This document shows positions 1-9,000 of a DNA stretch of 16,629 nt, one piece after another (position 1 is the stretch's first letter; each line of letters begins with the position of its first letter). The translations under genes and the position numbers were made by a program. The notes under the pieces are model-generated. The model saw only the letters and a list, made by a program, of their open reading frames with translations. It did not search any database and was not told where the DNA came from. Origin of the DNA: Acholeplasmatales bacterium (GTDB lineage: Bacteria; Bacillota_I; Bacilli_A; Izemoplasmatales; Hujiaoplasmataceae); NCBI GenBank assembly GCA_003477305.1, contig DMTN01000055.1, positions 1 through 16,629 on the forward strand. The letters run 5' to 3'.

Positions 1-32
1 GTGATGTCAATCACCTATTTGTTCAGCAGGGC

Positions 33-61
33 TTGACGTGAGCGTCGGTCCGCGATATGAT
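33..61 (+). promoter_or_regulatory. Promoter of the first lipoprotein gene
   Basis: A -35 box TTGACG (33-38) and a -10 box TATGAT (56-61) are separated by exactly 17 bp, the ideal sigma-70/SigA spacing. The start codon of the lipoprotein gene lies 57 bp downstream of the -10 box. A short inverted repeat (GTGAT at 1-5, ATCAC at 10-14) lies just upstream and might be an operator, but it is short. Confidence 0.65.
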
Positions 62-118
62 AAAGGCGATGAATAATGAATGAGATATTTGATTCGGTTT
101 TATGACGGAGGCTACATA

Positions 119-1252
119 ATGCGCCGCATCGCTCTGATTCTCATGCTTGTGATCCTCACGCCGGTCTTTTTCTCCTGCGGTCCGGGCATCAGCCCCGACA
201 TCGAGGCAGCCGCCGGCTACGAATTGCTGTTCGAATTGCCACCGGACTGCCACATCGTCTCCGAGTCGTTCGCACTTTCAACCGAGGATACCGGTTATAC
301 CGGTAACTACCATGCCGAGGCGATGCTCGTCACCGCCACCTATGTGATCCAAAACGAAGGAACCGCCATCGTCATGGAGGCGCTCGTCCCCGCCCCGAAG
401 GCAAACGATGCGCTTGAGTACCCGGGATTCTACTATCGCCTCGATGCGGGCGGGACCGCGCTTGCGGGTGTCTGGATGATGCGCTATCCCGCCGCGTCTG
501 ACGTCGTGTATGAAGCCTACGTCGCACGCATGAAAACCGTGGAGGACCTCGACCCCGGCGTGGCGATCCATCGGACGACCTTCGACCTGCCGGCGGAAGG
601 TCAGTCCGCGGCGATGCCGATCAACGCCGACAATCATCGGATTCTGTCCGACGACTTCTACCGGACGGCGACCCATCTGTACTTCGATGACGTGACCGCT
701 CCCGAGCGCGGCAAAGCCTACGGGTTCGGCGCGCCGGTCGAACTGACGTTCGACTACGAAGCGCATGCCCTCACCCAGGAGATCGGATTCGCGGAACTGC
801 TCCTCGATTTCGCCGGAATCGATGTGTTTCACCAGGGAATCTACGCCGTCGCGATCGACCGTTTCCTCGATGAAGACCCGACGGCGATACGAAAAGGCGA
901 ATTGTTTCCGTCAAACCCGTACGAGCGCATCGAATCCGTCTTCCGCTATTCTATCCCGCTTCCGTCCGGAACGACCGTCGTCACGCTCGCGCAGCCGATC
1001 TGGGCGACCTGCCACATGGCGGAGGAATCGTGCGTCTACCGTTTCGCGTTCGATCCGACGCGCTACGCCGGAGGAATGATTCCGGTGACGATCGCGCTTT
1101 CGACGAACCGAAGCGTGATTGAATCGACTTACCTGATCACGGACGGGAATCTCGTCTTCGATCCGACCCGAAGCCTGCTTGAGATCGACACGCTCGCGAC
1201 AAAAAGCGTCGGATCCCTCGGCTCAAGACCCCTGACGACCACGACCGAATGA
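119..1252 (+). CDS. Lipoprotein of unknown function
   Basis: A 377-residue exported protein, probably anchored to the outer face of the membrane by lipid. The N-terminus has two Arg, a long hydrophobic run (residues 4-18) and a lipobox-like end FFSC with the acceptor Cys at residue 20. I chose the ATG at 119 because GGAGG (107-111) lies 7 nt upstream and the signal peptide begins there; an in-frame start at 80 would add 13 residues before the signal. The mature part is acidic, with no repeats, further membrane spans or catalytic motif that I recognise. It stands alone between its own promoter and a terminator at 1377-1409. The function is unknown; a substrate-binding or surface structural role cannot be told apart from the sequence. 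Confidence 0.85.
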   Translation: MRRIALILMLVILTPVFFSCGPGISPDIEAAAGYELLFELPPDCHIVSESFALSTEDTGYTGNYHAEAMLVTATYVIQNEGTAIVMEALVPAPKANDALEYPGFYYRLDAGGTALAGVWMMRYPAASDVVYEAYVARMKTVEDLDPGVAIHRTTFDLPAEGQSAAMPINADNHRILSDDFYRTATHLYFDDVTAPERGKAYGFGAPVELTFDYEAHALTQEIGFAELLLDFAGIDVFHQGIYAVAIDRFLDEDPTAIRKGELFPSNPYERIESVFRYSIPLPSGTTVVTLAQPIWATCHMAEESCVYRFAFDPTRYAGGMIPVTIALSTNRSVIESTYLITDGNLVFDPTRSLLEIDTLATKSVGSLGSRPLTTTTE

Positions 1253-1376
1253 GCGCGGACAATGGCATCACAGCTCCTGAACAGCGCACCAAGACCGACG
1301 AATCGACGGACGGCAATCCCCCTATCGATCCTCCGTGCGAAGGATGATCAAACCCATCAAGACCTCGCGGATGGAC
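1253..1376. other. Short 3' intergenic stretch, no gene seen
   Basis: This is the 3' untranslated stretch between the lipoprotein stop and its terminator. I see no Shine-Dalgarno-led reading frame and no strong hairpin. A small dyad (ATCCT ... AGGAT, near 1329-1346) is the only structure noticed. Confidence 0.4.
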
Positions 1377-1409
1377 AAACGCTTGAGCAATCGAGCGTTT
1401 TTATTTTTC
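1377..1409 (+). terminator. Rho-independent terminator of the first lipoprotein gene
   Basis: The arms 1377-1386 and 1391-1400 pair over 10 bp (one G-T wobble) around a GCAA tetraloop of the stable GNRA type, and run into a T-rich tail (TTTTTATTTTT). Confidence 0.85.
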
Positions 1410-1426
1410 TACGAAATGATAATTAA

Positions 1427-1462
1427 GTCGGAAAAAATCAAAAAATTTTGATAAAAACCGAC
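1427..1462. repeat. Nested A/T-rich inverted repeat
   Basis: Outer arms GTCGG (1427-1431) and CCGAC (1458-1462) enclose inner arms TCAAAA (1438-1443) and TTTTGA (1446-1451), with A-rich spacers that do not pair. The whole is symmetric about one centre. It lies between the terminators of two converging genes, so it is not placed as a promoter operator for either. Confidence 0.5.
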
Positions 1463-1517
1463 ATAAAAGTCAAACTGCATGAATAAAGAGTTCAAATCGT
1501 CGAAACGCCCACGATCG

Positions 1518-1554
1518 AAAAAAACGACGGCGTCCTCGAAGGCGCCGTCGTTTT
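1518..1554 (-). terminator. Strong terminator for the minus-strand transcript
   Basis: Perfect 12-bp arms at 1521-1532 and 1543-1554 (AAAACGACGGCG and its complement). Read on the minus strand, the stem is followed by seven T (1524-1518), a classic intrinsic terminator. On the plus strand only four T follow, so it should work mainly for the minus-strand gene upstream. Confidence 0.85.
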
Positions 1555-1586
1555 GCATATCGATAAGCATCGTTCATGACAAGAAC

Positions 1587-1691
1587 TCACTTGCCTTTGT
1601 ACAGGCCGAAATCGCTCCGGACACCCGTCACGAAGACGATGCCCATGCCGGAACCGCGGGTGTCAATGAAAAACGGAGCGCATGCTATCAT
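1587..1691 (-). pseudogene. 34-codon remnant or small ORF before the terminator
   Basis: After the stop of the large lipoprotein gene, the minus strand carries an open frame (ATG 1691 to TGA 1587) whose translation looks like a natural protein C-terminus, with the segment FIDTRGSGMGIVFVTG and the end FGLYKGK. The frame is open about 15 codons further upstream, overlapping the lipoprotein's last codons in another frame. It has no convincing ribosome binding site. The stop lies 33 nt before the terminator, as expected for the end of a genuine gene. It may be the 3' tail of a deleted or frameshifted gene, or a small peptide gene. I do not recognise a family. Confidence 0.3.
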
Positions 1692-1719
1692 GACTCTATA
1701 CGTCGGAAAACGGATCAGG

Positions 1720-3447
1720 TCAGGAATCCTTGATCAAATAGGGGTAGAAGATCCAGAGGGTGCTTTGGCTCCCTGTCACCGTGACGATGTAGGTGCCGGG
1801 CGTCAGTCGATACCAAAACGCGGGGGTCGGCGTGACGGAACCTCCCTCATACACGACAATTTGATAATCGTTCATCCCACCGTAATAGTCGAGGGGCTGA
1901 AATAGAATCTGGTAATTTCCCGTCGTTTGAATCGTGATCAAGAAGGATGCGCTTTCGACTCCGACTCCGATCATGAGCGGATGCTCCTCGTCATAGGCGG
2001 AGATGTCGTACAGATCCTCTGGATCAGTGCCGGTCAGAATCAGCGGGACGAGGCGATAATGGAGTTCGAAGGGTCCGACCTTTTTGGTGTACACCGTGAT
2101 TTCCTGCGAACGTTGGCTGTCAATGAAAAAGCGGCAGACTTGATGACCGACGGGACAGTATTTGGTGGAACGCAGTTCGATGTCACTGTAGGTAAGGAGC
2201 CCCGCCGTTGCGCCGAATTCGAACACCAGCAGATACGGGTAAGGCTGAGTCGGGAAGTAATAGTGGTTGAAATCATCTTCGCCTTCCGCATATCCGACGA
2301 TCGTTCCGGGCGAAACGCCTTCGATGGTCTCGTAGGTGATGTCCGTGATATCCAGCAACTCCAGCGTGAAGTAATATTCGTCGACCGCGTCGGTTTGCAT
2401 GTTGACGTAGTAATACCCTTCGCTGGGAATGGTTAGGTAATTCCTGATCTCGGTCAGAAGATTCATCTCGGCGTCGTAGATGGCGTATTGGTCGTCGAAG
2501 GCGGTTCTTTCATAGATCCCCGGAGACAGGTAGAAGCGAATCCAATTGTCCTGATTGGGATACACTTGGAAATGCCTGCTGCGGGAACCGACATCAAACT
2601 CGATGTCATTCCAGGTCGGGCTGACCGGGATGTTGAACCCCATGTCGCCGACGGCGAGTTTCTCGAAGTTCCGAATCGTGATTTCCTGCTCGATGGAAAG
2701 TTCCAGACGGAACGAATAGTCTTGGAGCGTTCCGGCGATATCAAGCGAGGTCGTGAAGACATATTGCGAGAAGTTGCTTTTAAAAAGGATGTCGACGTCA
2801 AGATATTGAAGATTGAACTGCACGTCCTGAATTTGCATGACGGTGGCGACGAGTTCGGTTCCGAGCACTTGTTCCCAGTAAGGGAAACCGATTTTCGCCG
2901 TGAAGTGCGTGCTTGACAGCATCTTGACATCGCCGAGATAATCGAGCGAGACATCATCGCTGAATCCGTATTCACTCAACAAGTCCATCATGTTCTCCAT
3001 TGTGATGTCCTGAACGGCGATCGAACGAACGATGTCATTGTTCTCATCCGCCGTGAACCGATGGATGTTTCCGTCTTCTTCAAACAAGTATTCGATGACG
3101 GGGTTGGATGTGCTCCCGGTGATCAAAGAACTGAAGATGTAGAAGTCGACCAAATCGATCTGCAGGTCGAGCGAAGATTCGTTTTGATGGCTAGAACCGG
3201 GGTAATGCGCCAGCGAATCCATTTCAGTATGGATGATCAAGCGCGGATTGGCGGTAAGGGCGGCGTCGAACCGATCAAGCGCCGCAGACAACTCGGAGCG
3301 TTGTCCCGCAGGCAGTTCGACATAGGGAGTCTGATAGACCGTGGTCGCGGTCGTCGCGGCGGTCGTCGCCCGAAAAAAGTCCAAGTCGCAACCGATCATC
3401 GACCCGGTCAAGGCAAATAGGAAAATCCATCGTAAAAATCGCTTCAT
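1720..3447 (-). CDS. Large lipoprotein with probable beta-sandwich domains
   Basis: A 575-residue exported lipoprotein. The signal peptide ends in a lipobox SMIGC with Cys20, followed by an Ala/Thr-rich tether (RATTAATTATT). I chose ATG 3447 because GGAGGA stands 9 nt upstream on the minus strand and the signal peptide begins there; an in-frame TTG at 3492 would add 15 residues that do not look like a signal. The mature protein is acidic and rich in Tyr. Stretches near residues 335-360 (YYYVNM ... EYYFTLELL) and 505-560 (GNYQILFQ ... GTYIVTVTG) resemble pre-peptidase C-terminal-type beta-sandwich domains; this is judged from pattern only. No catalytic motif is seen. The gene is transcribed away from the padR-jet operon and shares that intergenic region. 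Its exact role is unknown. Confidence 0.85.
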   Translation of the reverse strand: MKRFLRWIFLFALTGSMIGCDLDFFRATTAATTATTVYQTPYVELPAGQRSELSAALDRFDAALTANPRLIIHTEMDSLAHYPGSSHQNESSLDLQIDLVDFYIFSSLITGSTSNPVIEYLFEEDGNIHRFTADENNDIVRSIAVQDITMENMMDLLSEYGFSDDVSLDYLGDVKMLSSTHFTAKIGFPYWEQVLGTELVATVMQIQDVQFNLQYLDVDILFKSNFSQYVFTTSLDIAGTLQDYSFRLELSIEQEITIRNFEKLAVGDMGFNIPVSPTWNDIEFDVGSRSRHFQVYPNQDNWIRFYLSPGIYERTAFDDQYAIYDAEMNLLTEIRNYLTIPSEGYYYVNMQTDAVDEYYFTLELLDITDITYETIEGVSPGTIVGYAEGEDDFNHYYFPTQPYPYLLVFEFGATAGLLTYSDIELRSTKYCPVGHQVCRFFIDSQRSQEITVYTKKVGPFELHYRLVPLILTGTDPEDLYDISAYDEEHPLMIGVGVESASFLITIQTTGNYQILFQPLDYYGGMNDYQIVVYEGGSVTPTPAFWYRLTPGTYIVTVTGSQSTLWIFYPYLIKDS

Positions 3448-3511
3448 CGAACCGCTTCCTCCGATGTCGTCCGAATGGGACGATCTTGTCAAAGTAGAAC
3501 ATGACGCTCAT

Positions 3512-3517
3512 ATTATA
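3512..3517 (-). promoter_or_regulatory. Extended -10 promoter of the large lipoprotein gene
   Basis: On the minus strand the sequence reads TGGTATAAT, a consensus -10 box (3517-3512) with the TGn extension. No good -35 box is present, which is usual for extended -10 promoters. It lies about 65 bp upstream of the chosen ATG. Confidence 0.6.
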
Positions 3518-3579
3518 CCACTAATCAATACAAAAGAAATCGCATCCCGACGAATCCGCATCCATCCATAAAAAAATGA

Positions 3580-3608
3580 TGGACAAGGCATATGCAAGGA
3601 GTTATAAT
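3580..3608 (+). promoter_or_regulatory. Promoter of the padR-jetABC operon
   Basis: TGGACA (3580-3585) and a perfect TATAAT (3603-3608) are 17 bp apart, so transcription should begin near 3615. The operator-like boxes start at 3618, which places them over the start of the transcript, where a bound repressor would block initiation or clearance. Confidence 0.75.
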
Positions 3609-3617
3609 ATAATCACG

Positions 3618-3672
3618 TTATGCATAAGAGATATATGCAAAAACGAATTATACATAAACAACTTATATATAA
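3618..3672. promoter_or_regulatory. Four 15-bp-phased palindromic boxes, probable PadR operator
   Basis: Boxes at 3618-3627 (TTATGCATAA), 3633-3642 (ATATGCAAAA), 3648-3657 (TTATACATAA) and 3663-3672 (TTATATATAA) start exactly 15 bp apart. The first and fourth are perfect palindromes, the third has one asymmetric central pair, and the second is the most degenerate. They fill the leader between promoter and ribosome binding site. PadR-type dimers bind A/T-rich dyads and commonly control their own gene, so these are the likely sites. The assignment is inferred from position and symmetry. Confidence 0.6.
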
Positions 3673-3687
3673 AAAGGAGGTGATTTG

Positions 3688-4038
3688 ATGAGCAACTCGG
3701 GCGAATACATCCGCGGGTTCACGGATTACATCGTACTATCCATTCTAGCAAAATTCGACAGCTACGGATATGAAATGTCGAAAATCATCGAAAGCGTCAG
3801 CCACAGCAACTTCACGCTGACGGAAGCGGCCTTGTACTTCGCGCTCAAGCGCCTTCTGGAAGATGACAAGATCAGCTCCTATTCGGAGAAGAACAAGAAG
3901 GGCATGACCCGACGCTTTTATCAAATCACCCGGAAAGGCAGCGACGCGCTCGCCGCCTTCCGCCAGGACTGGATTCAGATCGAATCCAATTTGAGCAACC
4001 TGGTCGGAGGCGGCTTCGAGTACGCTCGCGACGAATGA
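3688..4038 (+). CDS. PadR-family transcriptional regulator
   Basis: A 116-residue winged-helix DNA-binding protein of the PadR family. The N-terminal helix-turn-helix (about residues 12-60: YIVLSIL ... SYGYEMSKII ... ALYFALKRLLEDDKI) is followed by the wing, with the family-typical string RRFYQITRKGSDAL (about 78-91), and a short C-terminal helix for dimerisation. The length fits the small PadR subgroup. I prefer ATG 3688 over TTG 3685 because AAGGAGG lies 7 nt upstream of the ATG and only 4 nt upstream of the TTG. The gene is first in the operon, 27 nt before jetA, so it probably senses something that decides when the SMC complex is made. The ligand is unknown. Confidence 0.88.
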   Translation: MSNSGEYIRGFTDYIVLSILAKFDSYGYEMSKIIESVSHSNFTLTEAALYFALKRLLEDDKISSYSEKNKKGMTRRFYQITRKGSDALAAFRQDWIQIESNLSNLVGGGFEYARDE

Positions 4039-4065
4039 AGATCATGACGGAAGGAGGCGAAGCCG

Positions 4066-5469
4066 ATGGAACTTTATAAAATCATCCCGCAGAATTTCTT
4101 CAGCATCCTGAACTGCAAGAACCAGGAACTGTATGTCAAGTGCCTCATGTCGGTCTTCCGTTCGTACGAACAGGGTTCCGTCCTCGGCATGGACAAGACG
4201 ATCGCCCAGCAGGCCGTCCTCGACGTCCTCGAAGTCCACTCGGCCGCCGTCAAGGACCTCGAAGACGTCGAAGCCTCGGCGCCGCTCCGCGACAAGGCCG
4301 CCTTGATCCTCCGGCGTTTCGAAGAGTGCGAGTGGATCGACATCGACGTCAACAACGACTATGTCGAAGTCCTGAACTTCCGCGACTATGCGATCACCGT
4401 GATGCAGGCGCTCAAGACGATCGGCACCGACACGATGTACGGCTACGATGACGAGACCCACGAATTCCGCGGCTACATCTTCACCGCCTATACCCTGCTC
4501 GAGCACGAACGTTCCGAATTCGGGATGGTCGTCGACCAGGTCTACAAGAACACGATCGCCTTCATCCGCGAGATCCGCAAACTCGACTCGCGTCTGAAAT
4601 ACTACATCCGCACGATCATCCTGAACTCCGAGATCCGCGATCTCATCAACCTTCTCGTGAACTACAAAGTCGAGCTCGTCGACCAGGCCTATTCCCGCCT
4701 GAAGACCTCCGACAACGTCGCGAAGTACAAACTCGCGATCGTCAAAAAACTCGAAGAGTACCAGCAGAACCCGGTCATCATGGACATGATCTCGCGGGAA
4801 TACCTGGTCGCCGCGAACAACAATCAGGATCTCGCCAAGATCCGCGCCAACAAGCGGATCGACGACATCATCGACATCTACAACTCGCTCGGCTACATCA
4901 TCGATGAAATCGACAAGAAGAACAAGATCTACGTCAACTCGACGATCGCCAAGATCAAGTTCCTCCTCAACGATGACGAAAACGTTATCGGCAAGCTGAA
5001 TACGATCCTCCGCTTCACCGCCGAAAACGTTAAGAAGTACAAAACCGACTTTGCGCTTCGCACCATCACGCCGCTCTTCACCCTACGCAACCACGGCGTC
5101 ATCAACAACAATTCGCTCTATACGCCGCGCGGCGCCTACGTCCACGGCGAAGGCCAGTTCCTCTTTGAAAACGTCCTGACGCCGTCGAACGCCCTGCAGG
5201 AAGCCTTCTACAAGGAATTTGAAACGAACTACAGCGAGGAAGTCATCAAGAAGTTCCTCGCCGCGTTCTTCCGGAACCAATCGATCATCCGCGCCTCCGA
5301 ACTCATCAGTGAGGACGTCGCCGACGAAGCGGTGCTCCGGCTCCTCTACATCCTGGTCTACGCCGGAGAGGAAATGAATTACTACATCCAGCCGCTCGAC
5401 ACGACGATCCATCATAAGAAATTCCGGATGTCCGACTTCCAAATCATAAGGGGGCAGAAACTATCATGA
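4066..5469 (+). CDS. jetA: JetA: kleisin-like subunit of a Wadjet/MksBEF-type SMC complex
   Basis: A 467-residue protein resembling JetA of the DUF5716 type, the MukF/MksF-like kleisin that links the two SMC heads. The opening (MELYKIIPQNFFSILNCKNQ) is the family's typical start and leads into a winged-helix region (residues 1-115). A long helical middle (about 135-340) and a C-terminal winged-helix-like part (about 395-467) follow. The ATG at 4066 has AGGAGG about 10 nt upstream. The gene overlaps jetB by ATGA (5466-5469), implying translational coupling. In Wadjet systems this subunit works with JetB, JetC and the nuclease JetD against circular plasmids; in MksBEF it serves chromosome segregation. 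Family assignment is by recognition of sequence pattern and context. Synonymous sites are strongly C-ending. Confidence 0.85.
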   Translation: MELYKIIPQNFFSILNCKNQELYVKCLMSVFRSYEQGSVLGMDKTIAQQAVLDVLEVHSAAVKDLEDVEASAPLRDKAALILRRFEECEWIDIDVNNDYVEVLNFRDYAITVMQALKTIGTDTMYGYDDETHEFRGYIFTAYTLLEHERSEFGMVVDQVYKNTIAFIREIRKLDSRLKYYIRTIILNSEIRDLINLLVNYKVELVDQAYSRLKTSDNVAKYKLAIVKKLEEYQQNPVIMDMISREYLVAANNNQDLAKIRANKRIDDIIDIYNSLGYIIDEIDKKNKIYVNSTIAKIKFLLNDDENVIGKLNTILRFTAENVKKYKTDFALRTITPLFTLRNHGVINNNSLYTPRGAYVHGEGQFLFENVLTPSNALQEAFYKEFETNYSEEVIKKFLAAFFRNQSIIRASELISEDVADEAVLRLLYILVYAGEEMNYYIQPLDTTIHHKKFRMSDFQIIRGQKLS

Positions 5470-6071
5470 TTCTCCAAAACTTCGAAAACCTTACCGGCGC
5501 GCAGCGCCAAATGTTCGCCGACACCGTCGTACGGTTGCTCGCGAACGCCTTTCTCGCCCGCGACAAGAAGGACAACAAGGAGCTCTACTACTTCGTCCTG
5601 TCCTTCAAAAACTACTTCGACGAATACTTCGGCGTGATCGGCTACGAGCTCATCCTCGACCGCGACCGCGGCGCGCTCCAACTCGTCACGAAGGAAAACC
5701 AGAACCTCGTGAAGCTGAAGAAGGAAGAGTCGCTGATCCTGCTCATCCTCCGTATCCTCTATCATCAGCATCTCGTCGAAACGTCGGTCAACGACAACGT
5801 CGTGATCATGATCGACGAGATCCATCAGAAGTACGATGCCCTCGAACTCAAGAAGAAGATGAACAAGACCGACCTCGTCAGCGTGATCCGCCTGTATCGC
5901 AAGTACAACCTGATCGAACCGCTCGGCGACCCCGCGATCGGCAACACCCGCGTCATCATCTACCCGACGATCCTGATGGCGATCTCGACGCAGAACATCA
6001 ACGACGTCCTCGACGTGATCCGCCGCCTCGCCAGCAAGGAAGGGGGACCGGCCGTTGAAGAAGCTAACTAA
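5466..6071 (+). CDS. jetB: JetB: MukE/MksE-like subunit (DUF4194 type)
   Basis: A 201-residue protein resembling the DUF4194 (JetB/MksE) family, the winged-helix accessory that clamps the kleisin in MukBEF-like complexes. Typical features are VRLLANAFLARD near residues 22-33, the strand GYELILDRDRGALQLV (about 59-74), KKEESLILLILRILY (about 84-98) and the second winged helix ending in VIIYPTILMA. It starts at the ATG overlapping the jetA stop and ends 17 bp inside jetC. The length is within the family's usual range. It probably binds JetA in a fixed ratio and affects DNA capture by the SMC ring. No enzymatic motif is expected or seen. Confidence 0.82.
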   Translation: MILQNFENLTGAQRQMFADTVVRLLANAFLARDKKDNKELYYFVLSFKNYFDEYFGVIGYELILDRDRGALQLVTKENQNLVKLKKEESLILLILRILYHQHLVETSVNDNVVIMIDEIHQKYDALELKKKMNKTDLVSVIRLYRKYNLIEPLGDPAIGNTRVIIYPTILMAISTQNINDVLDVIRRLASKEGGPAVEEAN

Positions 6072-9000
6072 GGTCCGCCTGATCAACTGGCATTTCTTTT
6101 CCAACGAAACCCTCAACATCCAGAACAACACCCTGATCACCGGCCAAAACGCCACCGGCAAGTCGACGATCGTCGACGCGATCGCCTTCATCCTCACCGC
6201 CGGCGACCAGATCTTCAACCTCGCCGCCAATGAAAAAAGCAAGCGCGACCTGCGCGGCTACGTCAAGTGCAAGCTCGGCATCGACAACCAGGAATATCTC
6301 CGCGTCGGCGATGTCACCGGCCATGTCGCGCTCGAATTCAAGGACGAGCGGACCAAGACCTATTTCACCGTCGGCGCCGTAATCGACGTCTTCGGCGACG
6401 TCCTGCCTCCGAAGGTGCTTTTCTACGCCACCGACGGTCCGATGGTGGAGACGCTTTTCGTCGACGACGAGTCGCGCATCCTGACAACGCTCAACTTCAA
6501 GAAACTGAAGCGCGCCGCGGAAATCTATCCGACCCGCCGCGAGGCGAAACTGGCGTTCCGTCAGAAGTTCGGCTCGATCAACGAAACCTATTTCTCGCTG
6601 TTGCCGAAGGCGCTCGCGTTCAAGCCGATCGCCGACGTCAAGGAATTCATCTACCGCTATCTGCTCGAAGAGAAGACGCTCGACGTCGAGTCGATCAAGG
6701 AGTCGATCCACTCCTATCGCGACCTCGAAGTCACGCTCAAGGTCATCAAGCAGAAGATCAGCGACCTCGAAGAGATGAAACTCACCTATGAGGAAATCAA
6801 GAAGAACCAGGAATCCAAGAAGTTCTTCGAATACATGCTCAAGCTGATCGATCTCGAAAACACCCGGTCGATCGTCAAGACGAAACTCGCCGATCTCGAA
6901 AAGAACAAATTCTCGGTCGACCGCTACAAGAAGGAAATCGACGGCATCGACGCCTCGCTTTCCGCCGCCGAAGACCGCCAGAAGGACATCTACGCGATGA
7001 TGCAGTCGGACGAATCCTTCAAGGCCGGCGAACTGTTTGACCGCGAGATCCTCGACCTTTCCGGCCGCGTCGAAGACCAGCGCGAAATCCGCCAGGCGTA
7101 TCTCGAACGGGTCCAGCGGAACAAACCGCAGATCGCCGAACTGCGTCAGGACTTCAAGGACAAAATCTACGACGAACTCGCCAAGATCGACGTCGTGAAC
7201 GTCAGCGCCAACGACGTCGACAAGACCAAACTCGCGCTCTTCGACATCGACAAGCGCCTGAAGGAACGCACCGAATCCGCCAGCAAGGCAATCGGCAAGG
7301 CGGAAAGCCAGAAGACCGGCGCGCTCGCCGAAATCAACGAGATCTTCGCCGCCCTGAAGGACCTCGAGAACCACCGGCTCCGCTATCATCCCGCTCTCGT
7401 CGAACTCCAGGCGAAGATCAAGGAAGGCATCAAGAATCGTTTCGGCGTCGACGGCTCGGTCCACGTGCTCGCCGAACTGCTCGAAGTGACGGACCCGAAA
7501 TGGGTCGACACGGTTGAAGACTACCTCGGCGCGCAGCGCTTCAACCTGATCGTCGAGCCGCGCTACTTCGACGAAGCCCTGCAGATCTTCAACCGCCTGA
7601 AGGACCAGATGAACCTCTCCGGCTTCGGCCTCGTCAACACCAAGAAGATCGCCCACTACATCAACAACCAGCCGAACTCGCTCGCGACGATCATCGCGAC
7701 CGACAACGTCGACGCCGCCCATTACGTGACGATGACGTGCGGCAGCCTGATCATGGTCAGCGACGTCAAAGAACTGGAAAACTTCCCCCAGGCGATCACC
7801 CGCGAAGGCGTCGTGTACCGCAGTTTCACGGTCCGCAGCCTGAACAAGAACACCGAGAAGCCCTTCATCGGAAAACGCGCCCATGAATTCCAGACCGACA
7901 AGTGGAAGAACCTCGCCGTCCAGGCGAAGGAAAAGTATACCAAAATCACCGACGAGATCACCCGCCTTCAGAACGAGAACACGCTCGTCGGCCGGCTCAG
8001 CCTCAAGGAACTGATCGAACAGGTCGGCAGCGGCGTGCTCTTGGAAACGACCGAACGGTCGCTGAAAAACGCGAAACAGCGGAAAGCCGATCTGCCGACC
8101 GCGACGGTCAACGAACTGCGCGTCGAATACGAGAAGATCAAGGACGACATCCGCGCTCTGAACGGCCAGAAACGCCGCCTCTACGAGGAAACCGGCAAGC
8201 TCCGCTCCGATGCGATCAAGTTAAACGACGACCTCGTGACGCTCGAAGCCCGCGAGGAGACGATTCGGACCGAGATGAGCCGGATGGCCGGGGACAACCT
8301 CGCCATGGAAGAAGACGCATCCAGCCTCTTCGCCAAGGAAATCGGCAACGCGAAGGATCCGATCAAGGTCGAACTCGAATACAAGAAGCGCATCGAGACC
8401 GAACTCGGCAACCTCAAGAACCTCGAAGACTCGCTCCGCCAGAAGCAGTTCAAGTACACGAACGCCTTCAACCTCGGCTATCCGTACGGCTTCGAGCATA
8501 TGGGATACTATCTCGAGGAATTGAACAAGCTGATCCGAAGCGAACTCGTCAAATACGAGTCGAAGGTCCGCGAAGCGCGCGAAGCCGCCGAGAAACTCTT
8601 CAAGGAAGACTTCATCGCGAAACTGCGGAACTACATCATCTCCGCCCAGGACGAGATCGCCAAGATCAACGCGACCTTGAAGACGATCAAGTTCGGCGAC
8701 GACGCCTACGAGTTCATCTTCCCGAAATCGAAGGAATACGCCGACTACTACGACATGGTCCTGTCCGACGATTCGATGAAGTCCGGTTCGGAAATCTTCA
8801 ACTACGATTTCGAGATGAAGTACCAGCGCCAGCTCGAGGAACTCTTCATCAACCTCGCGCAAGACGACCTCAACAGCGGCGGCGCCATCAACAAGTTCAC
8901 CGACTACCGCACCTACATGGACTACGACATCAAGATCCTCAACTCGCAGGGCGACGTGATCCTCTACTCGAAGGTCTTCAAGGAGAAATCGGGCGGCGAG

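Noticed and set aside
1..14. Dyad GTGAT/ATCAC as an operator or end of an upstream terminator
   Set aside because: Arms are only 5 bp and the window starts here, so the context cannot be seen.
1479..1733. Plus-strand small frame in the gap after the first lipoprotein
   Set aside because: It runs through a terminator hairpin, has no Shine-Dalgarno site, and its product resembles no protein pattern.
1927..2436. Plus-strand frame inside the large lipoprotein region
   Set aside because: The minus-strand frame has signal peptide, lipobox, ribosome binding site, promoter and terminator; this one has none.
5412..6242. A 276-codon minus-strand frame opposite jetB
   Set aside because: Antisense to jetB and the start of jetC, low-complexity, no promoter or ribosome binding site.
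6064..7884. A 606-codon open frame on the minus strand opposite jetC
   Set aside because: It is antisense to a gene with clear SMC motifs; its product is a low-complexity mix rich in Asp, Glu, Val and Leu, as expected from C-ending codons read backwards.
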